A stretch of 64,000 nucleotides of DNA, taken from NCBI RefSeq assembly GCF_000744705.1, contig NZ_JQML01000001.1, positions 2,418,001 through 2,482,000 on the forward strand. The letters run 5' to 3'. Within the stretch, counting starts at the first letter, position 1. Every line of letters starts with the position of its first letter. The translations under genes were made by a program, and so were the position numbers. Positions 8,303-16,991 of the stretch are shown here, one piece after another. This DNA is from Streptacidiphilus albus JL83 (lineage in GTDB: Bacteria > Actinomycetota > Actinomycetes > Streptomycetales > Streptomycetaceae). The notes under the pieces are model-generated. The model was not told where the DNA came from, ran no database searches, and saw nothing but the letters and a program-made list of their open reading frames with translations.

Positions 8303-9739
8303 TCACGCCGGGGCGAAGCGGACGGTGGGGGTCGCAGTGTCGGCGCGGGTGAGGCGGACGCGGATGCGGGTGCCGAGGGGTAGCGGCGGGGCGTCGGGGC
8401 GGTCGTCGGTGATGCGGGCGCGGACGGCGGGGCGGCGCAGCTGGACGGTGCCGGTCAGCGGCCTGCGCTCGTCGACGTCCACCACCACGCCGTCGAAGAG
8501 CTCGCCCTCGCGGCCGCGCAGCAGGTGCGCCTCGACCAGGTCGACGCATTCGCGTTCGACCTGGTGGGCGCGGCGGTCGCCGGTGTCCATCAGCTTGGGC
8601 AGCAGCGGCAGCGCGGTGCGGACCCACTCCGGGACCGGGCGGCCCTCCGCCAGTGCGACGCAGGTCTCGCCGGTGAAGCGGTCGGCGAGGCGGCGCAGCG
8701 GGGCGGTGCAGTGGGTGTACGGGGCCGCGACGGCGGCGTGCCCGGGGTCGGGCGGGACGGAGCCGTCGAAGGCGGTGTAGCCGGCGCCGCGCAGCAGGGC
8801 GGTGCACTCGTTGAGGAAGGCGGCGTGGGCCGGGAGGCCCGGGTCGAGGGTGCGGAGCAGTTGGGCGTAGGGCAGGTCGGGCGGCCAGGGGACGTCGAGG
8901 GCCTGGGCGACCCGGCGCAGCCGGGCGTAGGCGGCCGGGGGCGCGGCCGGCATGGTGCGGAGCAGGCCGATGCCCGCGTCCAGCATCAGGGCAGCGGCGG
9001 CCATGCCGGTGAGCAGCGAGATCTGGGCGTTCCAGCCGTCGGCGGGGCGGGGTGCGCGGTAGGCGAGGGCGTAGCCGCCGCGCACCTCCTCGACCTCCTG
9101 GTCCGGGAGGGGCAGGCTGATGCCGCCCCGGTCGCGTTCCTGCTGCTCGCGCAGCGGGCCGATGACACCGAGCAGGGCGAGGGCGGGGTCGGCGGTGCCG
9201 GCGTCGATGGCGTGCTGGACGCCGCTGTAGTCGAGCTTGCGGCGGCTGCGGACCAGGGCGCGGCGCAGTCCGGTCCGCTCCAGCGCGCCGTCGGCGTCGA
9301 GGTCGAGCTGCCACAGCAGCGCCGGGACGTCCTGGCCGGGCAGCAGGCTGGCCGCGTCCTCGGAGAGCTGCGGCGGGTGCAGCGGCACCCGGCCGTCCGG
9401 GAAGTAGAGGGTCTCGACCCGCCGCCGGGCCTCGGTGTCGACGGCCCCGCCGGGGCGGACGAAGGCGCCGACGTCGGCGATGGCGTAGTGGACCCGGTAG
9501 CCGCTGCCGCGCCGCTCCAGGTGCATGGCCTGGTCCAGGTCGCGGGAGTCGGGCGGATCGATGGTGAACAGCGGCAGGGCGGTGGCGTCGTACGCCGGGA
9601 GCCGGGGCGCGCGGGCGGCCTGCTCGGCCTCGGCGAGGACGTCCTCGGACCAGCCCTCGGGGATCTCCAGCCGGGTGCGCAGTGCGGCGAGTTCCGTGGC
9701 GAGGACTGACGTCCGCACGCTCAGATGACGACGGGGCAT
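8303..9739 (-). CDS. RNB-domain exoribonuclease (RNase II/R family)
   Basis: The product is 478 residues from ATG 9739, MPRRHLSVRT. The RNB catalytic signature with clustered Asp residues is visible as PPDSRDLDQAMHLERRGSG, followed by YRVHYAIADVGAFV. The C-terminus (GTRIRVRLTRADTATPTVRF) is a short beta-rich OB/S1-like piece. It is shorter than E. coli RNase II or RNase R and lacks N-terminal cold-shock domains, which is typical of the actinobacterial form. The expected reaction is processive 3'-5' hydrolysis of single-stranded RNA. The frame stays open far upstream, but that extension is non-family, low-complexity sequence crossing yaaA and was rejected. Confidence 0.9.
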   Translation of the reverse strand: MPRRHLSVRTSVLATELAALRTRLEIPEGWSEDVLAEAEQAARAPRLPAYDATALPLFTIDPPDSRDLDQAMHLERRGSGYRVHYAIADVGAFVRPGGAVDTEARRRVETLYFPDGRVPLHPPQLSEDAASLLPGQDVPALLWQLDLDADGALERTGLRRALVRSRRKLDYSGVQHAIDAGTADPALALLGVIGPLREQQERDRGGISLPLPDQEVEEVRGGYALAYRAPRPADGWNAQISLLTGMAAAALMLDAGIGLLRTMPAAPPAAYARLRRVAQALDVPWPPDLPYAQLLRTLDPGLPAHAAFLNECTALLRGAGYTAFDGSVPPDPGHAAVAAPYTHCTAPLRRLADRFTGETCVALAEGRPVPEWVRTALPLLPKLMDTGDRRAHQVERECVDLVEAHLLRGREGELFDGVVVDVDERRPLTGTVQLRRPAVRARITDDRPDAPPLPLGTRIRVRLTRADTATPTVRFAPA

Positions 9740-9760
9740 GGATGCCAGCGTAGGGGGCGG

Positions 9761-9796
9761 ACGGCGACGTAGGGGCGAACGGCGACGTAGGGGCGA
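9761..9796. repeat. 18-bp tandem repeat, two copies
   Basis: ACGGCGACGTAGGGGCGA occurs twice head to tail (9761-9778 and 9779-9796), followed by a decayed third start. It lies 22 bp upstream of the exoribonuclease start codon, where a promoter or leader would be. Confidence 0.8.
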
Positions 9797-9955
9797 ACGG
9801 CGGCGGACGGCAGGAGGTCCCGGCCGGGGTGGACGGCGGCGCCGAGGGGTCGGCGGAGTCCGTAGGCTGGATCTCTGCGCGGTCGGCCTTCTGTGAGGCG
9901 GCGGCGCTTGTTCCGTGCTCGTCGGGTATCCGCTGGTCTGTTGGGGAGAACTGCT

Positions 9956-10750
9956 GTGCTGGTGCTGTTGCCGCCGTCCGAAGGCAAGGCCGCGTCCGAG
10001 TCGGGGGCGCCGCTGGCGCTGGACACCCTCTCGCTCCCCGGCCTCAGCGCCGCGCGGGAGCGCGCGGTGGCCGCGCTGATCGCGGTGAGCACCGGCGACC
10101 CCGACACGGCGGCGGCGGTGCTGGGCCTGACGCCCGGCCTGCGCGGCGAGTTGGCTCGCAACGCGGTACTGCGAACCGCGCCGGCGCTGCCGGCCGGGGA
10201 GCTCTACACCGGCGTGCTCTACGACGCGCTCGGGCTGGCGACGCTGGACGCCGCCGCGCAGGCGCGGGCGGAGGAGTCGCTGCTGGTCTTCTCCGGGCTG
10301 TGGGGCGCACTGCGGATCAGCGACCGGGTGCCGCCGTACCGCTGCTCGGGCGGGGTGAAGCTGCCTCCGCTGGGCGCCCTCGGCGGGTACTGGCGCGGAC
10401 CGCTGGGCGAGGTGCTGCCGGTCGCGGCCGGGGACGGCCTGGTGCTGGACCTGCGGTCGACGGCCTACGCGGCGCTGTGGCGGCCCACCGGGGAGCTGGC
10501 GTCCCGGACGGCGACGGTGCGAGTGCTGCACGAGCGGGTCGTCGGCGGGGTGAGCAAGCGGTCGGTGGTCAGCCACTTCAACAAGGCCACCAAGGGCCGG
10601 CTGGTCCGCGACCTGCTGGAGGACGGCGCGCAGCCCGGCTCCCCCGCCGAACTGGTGGAGGCGCTGCGGGAGTTGAAGTACACGGTGGAGGCGGCGGAGC
10701 CCGCTCCGGGCAAGCCGTGGGCGCTGGACGTGGTGGTCAGCGAGCTCTGA
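9956..10750 (+). CDS. yaaA: Peroxide stress protein YaaA family
   Basis: The product is 264 residues from GTG 9956, with GGGGAGA 6 bp upstream. It shows the conserved family start LVLLPPSEGKA and the segments LLVFSGLWGALRISDRVPPYR and KRSVVSHFNKATKGRLVRDL. In E. coli YaaA lowers free intracellular iron and protects against peroxide; the biochemistry is incompletely known and it has DNA-binding helix-hairpin-helix features. The gene converges tightly on the RNase H/phosphatase gene, with a 15-bp gap. Confidence 0.92.
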   Translation: MLVLLPPSEGKAASESGAPLALDTLSLPGLSAARERAVAALIAVSTGDPDTAAAVLGLTPGLRGELARNAVLRTAPALPAGELYTGVLYDALGLATLDAAAQARAEESLLVFSGLWGALRISDRVPPYRCSGGVKLPPLGALGGYWRGPLGEVLPVAAGDGLVLDLRSTAYAALWRPTGELASRTATVRVLHERVVGGVSKRSVVSHFNKATKGRLVRDLLEDGAQPGSPAELVEALRELKYTVEAAEPAPGKPWALDVVVSEL

Positions 10751-10765
10751 CTCCGACGGGGCTGC

Positions 10766-11953
10766 TCAGCGCAGGTGCGAGGTGTCGTTGAGCAGCCGCA
10801 GCGAGGCGTTGCCGTCCGCGTAGTACTGCACCGCCGACAGCGAGGCTGCCGAGAGCTCCATCTTGAACATCGACTCGGACGGCGCTCCGATGGCGAGCCG
10901 GACCAGTGTCTTCACCGGCGTGACGTGCGAGACGACCAGGACGGTCCGGCCCGCGAACCGGGCCAGCAGCTTGTCGCGGGCGACCGCGACCCGCTCGGCG
11001 ACGGCGGCGAAGCTCTCGCCGCCGGGCGGCGCGGTCGTGGCGGAGGCGAGCCAGGCGTCCAGCTCCGCCGGGTACTGCTGTTTCGCCTCGGCGAAGGTGA
11101 GCCCCTCGAAGGCGCCGAAGTCGGTCTCCCGCAGCCCCTCCTCGATCCGGACGTCGAGGCCGAGCCGGTCGGCTGCTGCCTGTGCGGTCTGCCGGCAGCG
11201 CAGCAGCGGGGAGCTGACCACCGCCTGGACGCTGCCCCGTGCGGCGAGCGCGGCGGCGGTGCGCCCGGCCTGGACGAGTCCGTGCGCGGACAGCTCGGGG
11301 TCGCTGCCGCCACTGCCGGAGAACCGCTTCTCCGGGGTGAGCGCGGTCTCGCCGTGGCGCAGCAGGACGAAGGTGGTGGGCGTGGCAAGGTCGGGCGGCA
11401 GCCCCCAGCCAACGGTCGGCGGGGCGGGGAGCGGTTCAGGGTCAGCGGCAACGACAGCGGCGGCAGCGGCGGCAGCGGCACCGGCACCAGTAACGGCAGC
11501 AGCGCCGGCGGGCCGGGGCTTGGGCTCCCACTGGCGGCCCGCCTTGCCGGCGTCCATCGCCTCGTTGGCGAGCCGGTCGGCGTGCTTGTTCTCGTTGCGC
11601 GGGATCCACTGGTAGTGGACCTGCCCGCGCGGGAAGACCCGTCCGGCCTCGGCCGCCAGCGGCTGCATGTCCGGGTGCTTGATCTTCCACCGGCCCGACA
11701 TCTGCTCGACGACCAGCTTGGAGTCCATCCGGACGTCGACCCTGGCCGTCGGGTCGAGGGTGTGGGCGGCACGCAGGCCGGCGATCAGGCCCCGGTACTC
11801 GGCCACGTTGTTGGTGACGTGGCCGATGTACTCGGCGGCCTCGGTCAACAGCTCGCCGGTGTCGCCGTCGCGCACGGTCGCGCCGTACCCGGCGGGCCCC
11901 GGGTTGCCCCGGGAGCCGCCGTCGGCCTCGACGATGAACCGTCGGGTGCTCAT
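10766..11953 (-). CDS. Bifunctional RNase H / acid phosphatase
   Basis: The product is 395 residues. Residues 1-140 form an RNase HI domain: FIVEADGGSRGNPGPAGYG with the first acidic residue, NNVAEYRGLIAGL with the Glu, VDVRMDSKLVVEQMSG, and NKHADRLANEA. An Ala/Pro linker follows. Residues about 195-395 form a histidine phosphatase domain: FVLLRHGETALTPEKRFSG with RHG, plus the second His in VVSHVTPV. The fusion corresponds to M. tuberculosis Rv2228c, where the second domain has alpha-ribazole phosphatase (CobC-like) activity. Its downstream position from the zinc-ribbon gene (70 bp) is the conserved Rv2228c-Rv2229c order. Confidence 0.92.
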   Translation of the reverse strand: MSTRRFIVEADGGSRGNPGPAGYGATVRDGDTGELLTEAAEYIGHVTNNVAEYRGLIAGLRAAHTLDPTARVDVRMDSKLVVEQMSGRWKIKHPDMQPLAAEAGRVFPRGQVHYQWIPRNENKHADRLANEAMDAGKAGRQWEPKPRPAGAAAVTGAGAAAAAAAAVVAADPEPLPAPPTVGWGLPPDLATPTTFVLLRHGETALTPEKRFSGSGGSDPELSAHGLVQAGRTAAALAARGSVQAVVSSPLLRCRQTAQAAADRLGLDVRIEEGLRETDFGAFEGLTFAEAKQQYPAELDAWLASATTAPPGGESFAAVAERVAVARDKLLARFAGRTVLVVSHVTPVKTLVRLAIGAPSESMFKMELSAASLSAVQYYADGNASLRLLNDTSHLR

Positions 11954-12023
11954 GTCTCCGCCTGTCCTCGCTGCCTGAACCGCGCCGTCGGTTACCGTAC
12001 TGCCTGGCTACAGGCCTACCGGC

Positions 12024-12767
12024 CTACAGGCCGGAGTCCGCGGTGCGGATCAGGATCCGGCTGCAGTTCTCGCAGCGCAGCACGGTGTCGGGGGCGGCGG
12101 CGCGGACCTCGCGCAGGTCGGTGATGCTGAGCTCGACCCGGCAGCCCTCGCAGCGGCGCTGGAAGAGCCGGGCCGCGCCGACGCCGTTCTGGGTCTGCCG
12201 CAGCCGGGTGTAGACCTTGAGCAGGTCGGCGGGGATGACCACGGCGACGGTCTCGCGCTCGCGGGTGACCTTGGCCACCTCGGCGTCGATCTCGGCGGTC
12301 GCGGCGTCCCGACGGGCCTCGGCCTCGGCGGTGCTGTGCTGGGCGTCGTCGCGGCGGGCGGTCATCTCGGTGACCCGGGTCTCGGAGGACTCCAGCCGCT
12401 CCATGATCTCCAGGACGACGTCCTCCAGGTCGCCCTGGCGCTTGGCCAGCGCCCCGACCTCGTGCTGGAGGTTGGCGAGGTCCTTGGCCGAGTTGACCGA
12501 GCCGGAGTCCATCCGCTGCTGGTTGCGGGCGGCCCGGGTGCGGACCTGCTCGACGTCCTGCTCGGCCTTGACCAGCTCGCGCTTGGTGTCGCTGAGCTGG
12601 GTCTCGGCGGCGACGGTGAGGGAGCGCAGCTCCGTCAGGTCGGCGTTGCGCTTCTGGATCTCGGCGTGCTCGGGCAGGTTCTCCCGGCGGTGGGCGAGCT
12701 GGTCGAGCCGGGCATCGAGGGCCTGGAGGTCGAGCAGGCGGATCTGGTCGGCGGGCGCGGCGTTCAG
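12024..12767 (-). CDS. C4-type zinc-ribbon coiled-coil protein, probable CTG start
   Basis: The product is about 247 residues if translation begins at CTG 12767, six bases after AAGGAG. The next in-frame ATG is at 12512 and would delete 85 residues of conserved coiled coil (NAAPADQIRLLDLQALDARL onward). An in-frame TGA lies upstream, and no ATG, GTG or TTG exists between them. The N-terminal 170 residues are a long coiled coil. The C-terminus has two Cys pairs, RRCEGCRVEL and LRCENCSRIL, forming a zinc ribbon. It is the Rv2229c family, whose function is unknown but which is nearly always next to the RNase H/CobC gene and Nif3. Nif3 lies upstream on the same strand, so the three form an operon. 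Confidence 0.85.
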   Translation of the reverse strand: MNAAPADQIRLLDLQALDARLDQLAHRRENLPEHAEIQKRNADLTELRSLTVAAETQLSDTKRELVKAEQDVEQVRTRAARNQQRMDSGSVNSAKDLANLQHEVGALAKRQGDLEDVVLEIMERLESSETRVTEMTARRDDAQHSTAEAEARRDAATAEIDAEVAKVTRERETVAVVIPADLLKVYTRLRQTQNGVGAARLFQRRCEGCRVELSITDLREVRAAAPDTVLRCENCSRILIRTADSGL

Positions 12768-12847
12768 GGGGTGCTCCTTGGTGATGCGTCAGCGTGCTGC
12801 GGGTGGCGGTTCGGGGGACGGCGCGACCTGTGCCGATCCAGTCAGCG

Positions 12848-12960
12848 GGTCACGGCCGTCAAGATCATGGTCGCCAAGTCACGGTCGTCGGGTCGCGGCC
12901 GTCGAGTCGCGGTCGTGGGTGCGCCGTCATGGGTTCACGTTCGTGGGTTCGCGGTCGTCG
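12848..12960. repeat. 14-bp minisatellite overlapping the nif3 stop codon
   Basis: Six regular 14-bp units run from 12877 to 12960 (for example AGTCGCGGTCGTGG), with a more decayed stretch before them. The array runs through the stop codon of the Nif3-family gene (12927-12929), so the protein's last residues (EPTNVNP) are encoded by repeat units. Confidence 0.8.
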
Positions 12961-13793
12961 GGCGTCGCGGCCATCGGGGCGTGCAGCGTCCAGGGGTCGG
13001 TGACCTGCTGGGAGACCCGGGTCTCGAAGGTCCAGCCGCGCTTCTCGGCTGCGGCGTGGAGCTCGCGCTCCGCGCTGCGCAGCCAGGGCCACTCGGTGGC
13101 CCAGTGCGCGGCGTCCACCAGCGCCAGCGGGCTCGCCTCGCGGGCCTCGGAGGCGGGGTGGTGCCGCAGGTCGGCGGTGACGAAGGCGTCCACCCCGGCC
13201 GCGCGGACGTCGGCGAAGAAGGAGTCGCCGGAGCCGCCGCAGACCGCGACCCGGCGGATCGGCCGGTCCGGGTCGCCTGCGGCACGGACGCCCTGGGCGG
13301 TGGCCGGCAGCCCGGCGGCGACGCGGGCGGCGAAGGCGGTCAGCGGCTCCGCCTCGGGCAGCTCGCCGATCCGGCCGTGGCCCCGGCGTCCGGCCGGGTC
13401 GGTCGGGTCGGCGACCAGCGGGCCGGTGATGCGCAGGCCGATCGCCTCGGCGAGGGCGTCGGAGACTCCCGGGTCGGCGGAGTCGGCGTTGGTGTGGCAG
13501 ACCAGCAGCCCGATGTCGTTGCGGATCAGGCTGTGCACGACCCGGCCCTTGAAGCTGTCGGCCGCGACCGTCGTGGTCCCGCGCAGATAGAGCGGATGGT
13601 GGGTGACCAGCAGGTCCGCGCCCCAGGCCACGGCCTCGTCGACGACCGGCTGGACCGGGTCGACGGCGAACAGCACCCGCCGGACCTCGGCGCCCGGATC
13701 GCCGCAGACCAGGCCGACGGCGTCCCAGGACTCCGCCCGGGCGGGCGGGTAGATCTCGTCGAACAGGTGTTGGACGTCGGAAAGGATCGGCAC
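12927..13793 (-). CDS. Nif3-like dinuclear metal centre protein
   Basis: The product is 288 residues from GTG 13793. The family motifs are visible: SWDAVGLVCGDPGAEVRRVL, the metal-binding WGADLLVTHHPLYLRG with paired His, VCHTNADSADPG, and the C-terminal ALVDAAHWATEWP. Nif3/DUF34 proteins form hexameric rings with a two-metal site. They are proposed GTP cyclohydrolase-like or metal-insertion factors and no role is firmly established. The gene leads the zinc-ribbon and RNase H/phosphatase genes. Its 3' end runs into a tandem repeat. Confidence 0.92.
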   Translation of the reverse strand: MPILSDVQHLFDEIYPPARAESWDAVGLVCGDPGAEVRRVLFAVDPVQPVVDEAVAWGADLLVTHHPLYLRGTTTVAADSFKGRVVHSLIRNDIGLLVCHTNADSADPGVSDALAEAIGLRITGPLVADPTDPAGRRGHGRIGELPEAEPLTAFAARVAAGLPATAQGVRAAGDPDRPIRRVAVCGGSGDSFFADVRAAGVDAFVTADLRHHPASEAREASPLALVDAAHWATEWPWLRSAERELHAAAEKRGWTFETRVSQQVTDPWTLHAPMAATPDDREPTNVNP

Positions 13794-14027
13794 CCGTCGA
13801 CTTTACCGAAGTTTCCCGGCCGGAACCGCCGGGTGGGCCGCCTTCGACCTGCTCCGCACCGGCTCACCCGTATGAGTGAAGGGGCATCGATCCGTTCGGA
13901 TGGCCCCTGGGGCCTGAGTAGCGTCTTTGATGCGGCGGGGGGCGTCGGCCCGATGGCCCTTCCGCACCGCGCCCGGCCGAGGACCGCTGCGGTCCCGCCC
14001 TCATCCTCGTGGTGGTGACCCAACGCA

Positions 14028-16445
14028 ATGACTGTGACACCTCAGCCCCTGCCGCAGCCTTTACCGCTGCCGCTGCCGGTCCCCCAGCCTCTGACTGCGC
14101 CCCTGCCCCCGGCCCTCACGCCCGTCCCCGCCCCGGCCCTCTTCGGGACCATGGCCGCAGCGCCCCTGCTCCGGGTGTCGGAGGGGTACCTGCCCACCGG
14201 CCAACCGCTCGAACCCGCGCCCGCACCCGCACCCGCCGGGCAGCCGGCACAGTCGGCGCGACCGTCGATGCCGTCAGTGCCGTCGATGCAGCCGTCAATG
14301 CCGTCGATCCACCCGCCCTTCCAGCCCGCTCCCTTTCCTTCCTTCCCGCCCCCGCCGGGCGGCGCCGCCGGCGGCCATGAGCCCGCGTTGACGCTGGTCG
14401 ACACCCTGCCGTCGGAGCCGGAGCGGGTGGTGGCGCCGGTGCTGCGACGGGTCGGCTTCACCTTCTCCTCCGACGGCGGCTACGCCGCCTGCCTGGCGAC
14501 CTCCGGGGACAGCGGCTGGTACCCGGAGAGCTGGTGGCTGGGCGGCGCCGGCGGCCCCGAGCCGATGCCGCTGCTCTCCGGCGGCGTCCCCGGCGGCGCG
14601 ACCGGGCCCGAGAGCCTGCATTCGCAGCTGGTCTCGCTGCAGGACGGCCGGGTGCTGATCTGTCGGCAACAGCAGGAGGCACAGGCCCCGCAGGGCGGCG
14701 TTCGGCAGGATCTGCTGGTGCGGACGCCCGGCCGACCGGGCGAGCAGCTGGTCGGCAGCCTGCGGGTGCCGGCCCTGCGGCTGCTGGCGCTGCCCTCGGC
14801 CGGGTTCGGCGCACCGGTCGCGGTCGCGCTCGGCGCGGACCAGCGGCAGATCACCTCGGCCTGGCTGATCAGCGCGGACGGTGCGCCCCCGCAGCAGGTC
14901 GCCGAGTTCTCCGGCCAGGTCGGCGGCGGCGTGTGGCTGGACCGGGGCGGCCGGATGCTGGCGCTGGACCATGTCCGGCCCGGCGAGCACGGACCACTGG
15001 TGAAGACGGTCGTGCTCGACCTCGCCACCGGGGTGCTGAGCCCGCTGCTGGAGCTGGCCCCCGGCAGCAACGACCGGCTGGTGCTGGCGGACCCGGTGAG
15101 CGGCCTGATCCTGGTCCGCAGCGACGCGCCCGGCGTCGACCGGCTGGGCTGGGGCGTCCTCGGCGGGGAGCAGCCGCTGCGGTTCCCCGACTGCCTCCAT
15201 CCGCCGCAGCGCTTCCTCCGGCCGGTCGCCATCGAGGCCGCGACCGACCCCGGCACCCCGGCGGCGGAGCTGCGGGTCGCGCTGCAGGGCGACTGGGGTG
15301 TGGCCTCCTCGCTCACGGTCTGGAGCCCCGGCGAGGGCCGGTGCGAACCGGTGGCGATACCGTCCGGCCGGCTGGGCGGGGTCGGCCACTGGTCCGCCGC
15401 CGGTCTGCGGATGCCCTACTCCGCGCCGGACCACCCGGCCGGGATGGCCACCATCGACGTCGACCTGCTGACCGGCGAGCAGCCGCAGCCGCAGGTCGTC
15501 GCACCGACGATGCCGCTGCGGCTGGCGCCGCTGCAGGGCGGCCGGGCCGGGGTGCACAGCCTGCTGCGCACCGTCCCCGACCCCTCGACGGTGCGGCAGC
15601 TGCGACCGAACCGGCCCGGCTGGCGGCTGGACGGCAGCTCGCCGCCCGGCGGCGGCGGACGCTGGCAGCCCGCCCGGACGGTGGAGCTGGCCGGAGCGGC
15701 CGGACCGGTGGAGGCCGTGGTCTACGGCGGGGACGCCTGGCTGACGGCGCAGCACCTGGTGCTGGCCCTGCACGGCGGCCCGGCCGATGCCTGGCGGATG
15801 GAGTTCGACCCGACGCTGCAGCGGATGGCCGCCGAGGGGCTGGCCGTGGTCGCCCCCAACCAGCGCGGCAGCACGGGGTACGGCATCGAACACGCCCAGG
15901 CGGTTCAGGGGGCCTGGGGCGGACCGGACCTGGACGACGTGCTGACGCTGCTGTCCTCGGTGAGCGGGCAGCGGGTCGCCTCGGGGCTTGAGCCCGCGTC
16001 ACTCTTCGGGGTGAGTTACGGAGCGTTCCTGGCGCTGCTCGCGGCCTCCACCTCGCCGCACCTGGTGGCGCGGTGCGCGGTGGTCGCCCCCTTCCTCTCC
16101 GGCGCGCGGCTGCTGGCCGAGGCGACGCCCGGGGTGCGGTCGCTGACGGTGCGGATGGGCGGCGCGCAGGAGCCCGAGGACGGACGCGGCCCGCGCGACG
16201 TGCTCCGGCTGTGCCACCGACTGGTGGCTCCGCTGCTGGTCGTGCACGGGGACCAGGACGACGTGGTGCCGGTCGGGCAGTCCCGGACGCTGCGTCAGGA
16301 GCTGCTGCGGATGGGCCGGCGGGAGGGCGCGGACCTCCGGCTGGTGGAGGTGGCGGGGGCCGGGCACGAGGTCCTGGCCGAGGAGAGCGGGCCGGTTCTG
16401 CACGAGTTGTTGGCCGGATTTCTGCGAACCGGCCGCACCGGCTGA
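14028..16445 (+). CDS. S9-family prolyl oligopeptidase-like hydrolase
   Basis: The product is 805 residues. The first 120 are Pro/Ala-rich low complexity, with short repeats such as PQPLPLPLP and SMPSVPSMQPSMPSI. Residues about 140-560 are a beta-propeller-like region. The C-terminal alpha/beta hydrolase has HGGPADAW, the nucleophile in FGVSYGAF (Ser about 663), the Asp in HGDQDDVVP and the His in GAGHEV. No signal peptide is seen, so it is cytoplasmic. The expected activity is cleavage of short peptides after proline or a related residue. The gene is divergent from nif3, with about 230 bp between. Confidence 0.88.
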   Translation: MTVTPQPLPQPLPLPLPVPQPLTAPLPPALTPVPAPALFGTMAAAPLLRVSEGYLPTGQPLEPAPAPAPAGQPAQSARPSMPSVPSMQPSMPSIHPPFQPAPFPSFPPPPGGAAGGHEPALTLVDTLPSEPERVVAPVLRRVGFTFSSDGGYAACLATSGDSGWYPESWWLGGAGGPEPMPLLSGGVPGGATGPESLHSQLVSLQDGRVLICRQQQEAQAPQGGVRQDLLVRTPGRPGEQLVGSLRVPALRLLALPSAGFGAPVAVALGADQRQITSAWLISADGAPPQQVAEFSGQVGGGVWLDRGGRMLALDHVRPGEHGPLVKTVVLDLATGVLSPLLELAPGSNDRLVLADPVSGLILVRSDAPGVDRLGWGVLGGEQPLRFPDCLHPPQRFLRPVAIEAATDPGTPAAELRVALQGDWGVASSLTVWSPGEGRCEPVAIPSGRLGGVGHWSAAGLRMPYSAPDHPAGMATIDVDLLTGEQPQPQVVAPTMPLRLAPLQGGRAGVHSLLRTVPDPSTVRQLRPNRPGWRLDGSSPPGGGGRWQPARTVELAGAAGPVEAVVYGGDAWLTAQHLVLALHGGPADAWRMEFDPTLQRMAAEGLAVVAPNQRGSTGYGIEHAQAVQGAWGGPDLDDVLTLLSSVSGQRVASGLEPASLFGVSYGAFLALLAASTSPHLVARCAVVAPFLSGARLLAEATPGVRSLTVRMGGAQEPEDGRGPRDVLRLCHRLVAPLLVVHGDQDDVVPVGQSRTLRQELLRMGRREGADLRLVEVAGAGHEVLAEESGPVLHELLAGFLRTGRTG

Positions 16446-16688
16446 TCGGTACGGGCAGGATGAGCGGCGGTCAGCAGCGGGTCCGGGGGCGGGCTGCGGG
16501 CGGCATCGATCGTGCACTCTTCGTTACCATGCCGGTGCAATAGGCGTAGAGAACATTGAATAGGGTGGCGCGGGGCAGGTGACCTGCAACGGGGTGATTC
16601 TGCCCGTACCTTTCCGGGCCGCCCGACGCCGGACCGCCCGACGCAGCCCGCAATCAGATATCGCACACAACGGAGAATGACGACTCTC

Positions 16689-16874
16689 ATGTCCGATGCC
16701 CTCACCGACATCACTGAGAACCGCCTGGACACCGCACCGGGGGACAGTGACACCGAATCGGCCAAGGCCATGGCCCTGGCCGGCCGGCACCGCGGCCACA
16801 CCGCGGACGACGACCGGGAGGGCCGCCGCGAACCCGCCGGTCACGGACGGCACCGCCGCGCCGGCACCGACTGA
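16689..16874 (+). CDS. Small His/Arg-rich conserved-type protein
   Basis: The product is 61 residues from ATG 16689; ATG 16677 is closer to GGAG (16672-16675) but has almost no spacer. The sequence is hydrophilic: MSDALTDITENRLD, then AKAMALAGRHRGHTADD and a GHGRHRRAG tail. Similar 'GRHRG...HGRHRR' small proteins occur in streptomycetes without known function. There is no transmembrane or signal sequence. It stands alone after the S9 peptidase. Confidence 0.5.
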   Translation: MSDALTDITENRLDTAPGDSDTESAKAMALAGRHRGHTADDDREGRREPAGHGRHRRAGTD

Positions 16875-16991
16875 GTCGGCCACAGCGGCAGCCACGCGGG
16901 TGAGCCACGGCGGTGCGGAGCGATCGGGCGGGCCTGTCCCGATCGTTCCGCAGCGCCGCAGCACCACCACAGCAAGGCAACTGACGGTACG

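Noticed and set aside
9740..10576. N-terminal extension of the RNB exoribonuclease frame across yaaA
   Set aside because: The extension is low complexity and antisense to a well-conserved yaaA. ATG 9739 gives the family-typical start.
12848..12960. Possible CRISPR array
   Set aside because: Units are 14 bp, contiguous and degenerate, with no spacers and no cas genes. This is a minisatellite.
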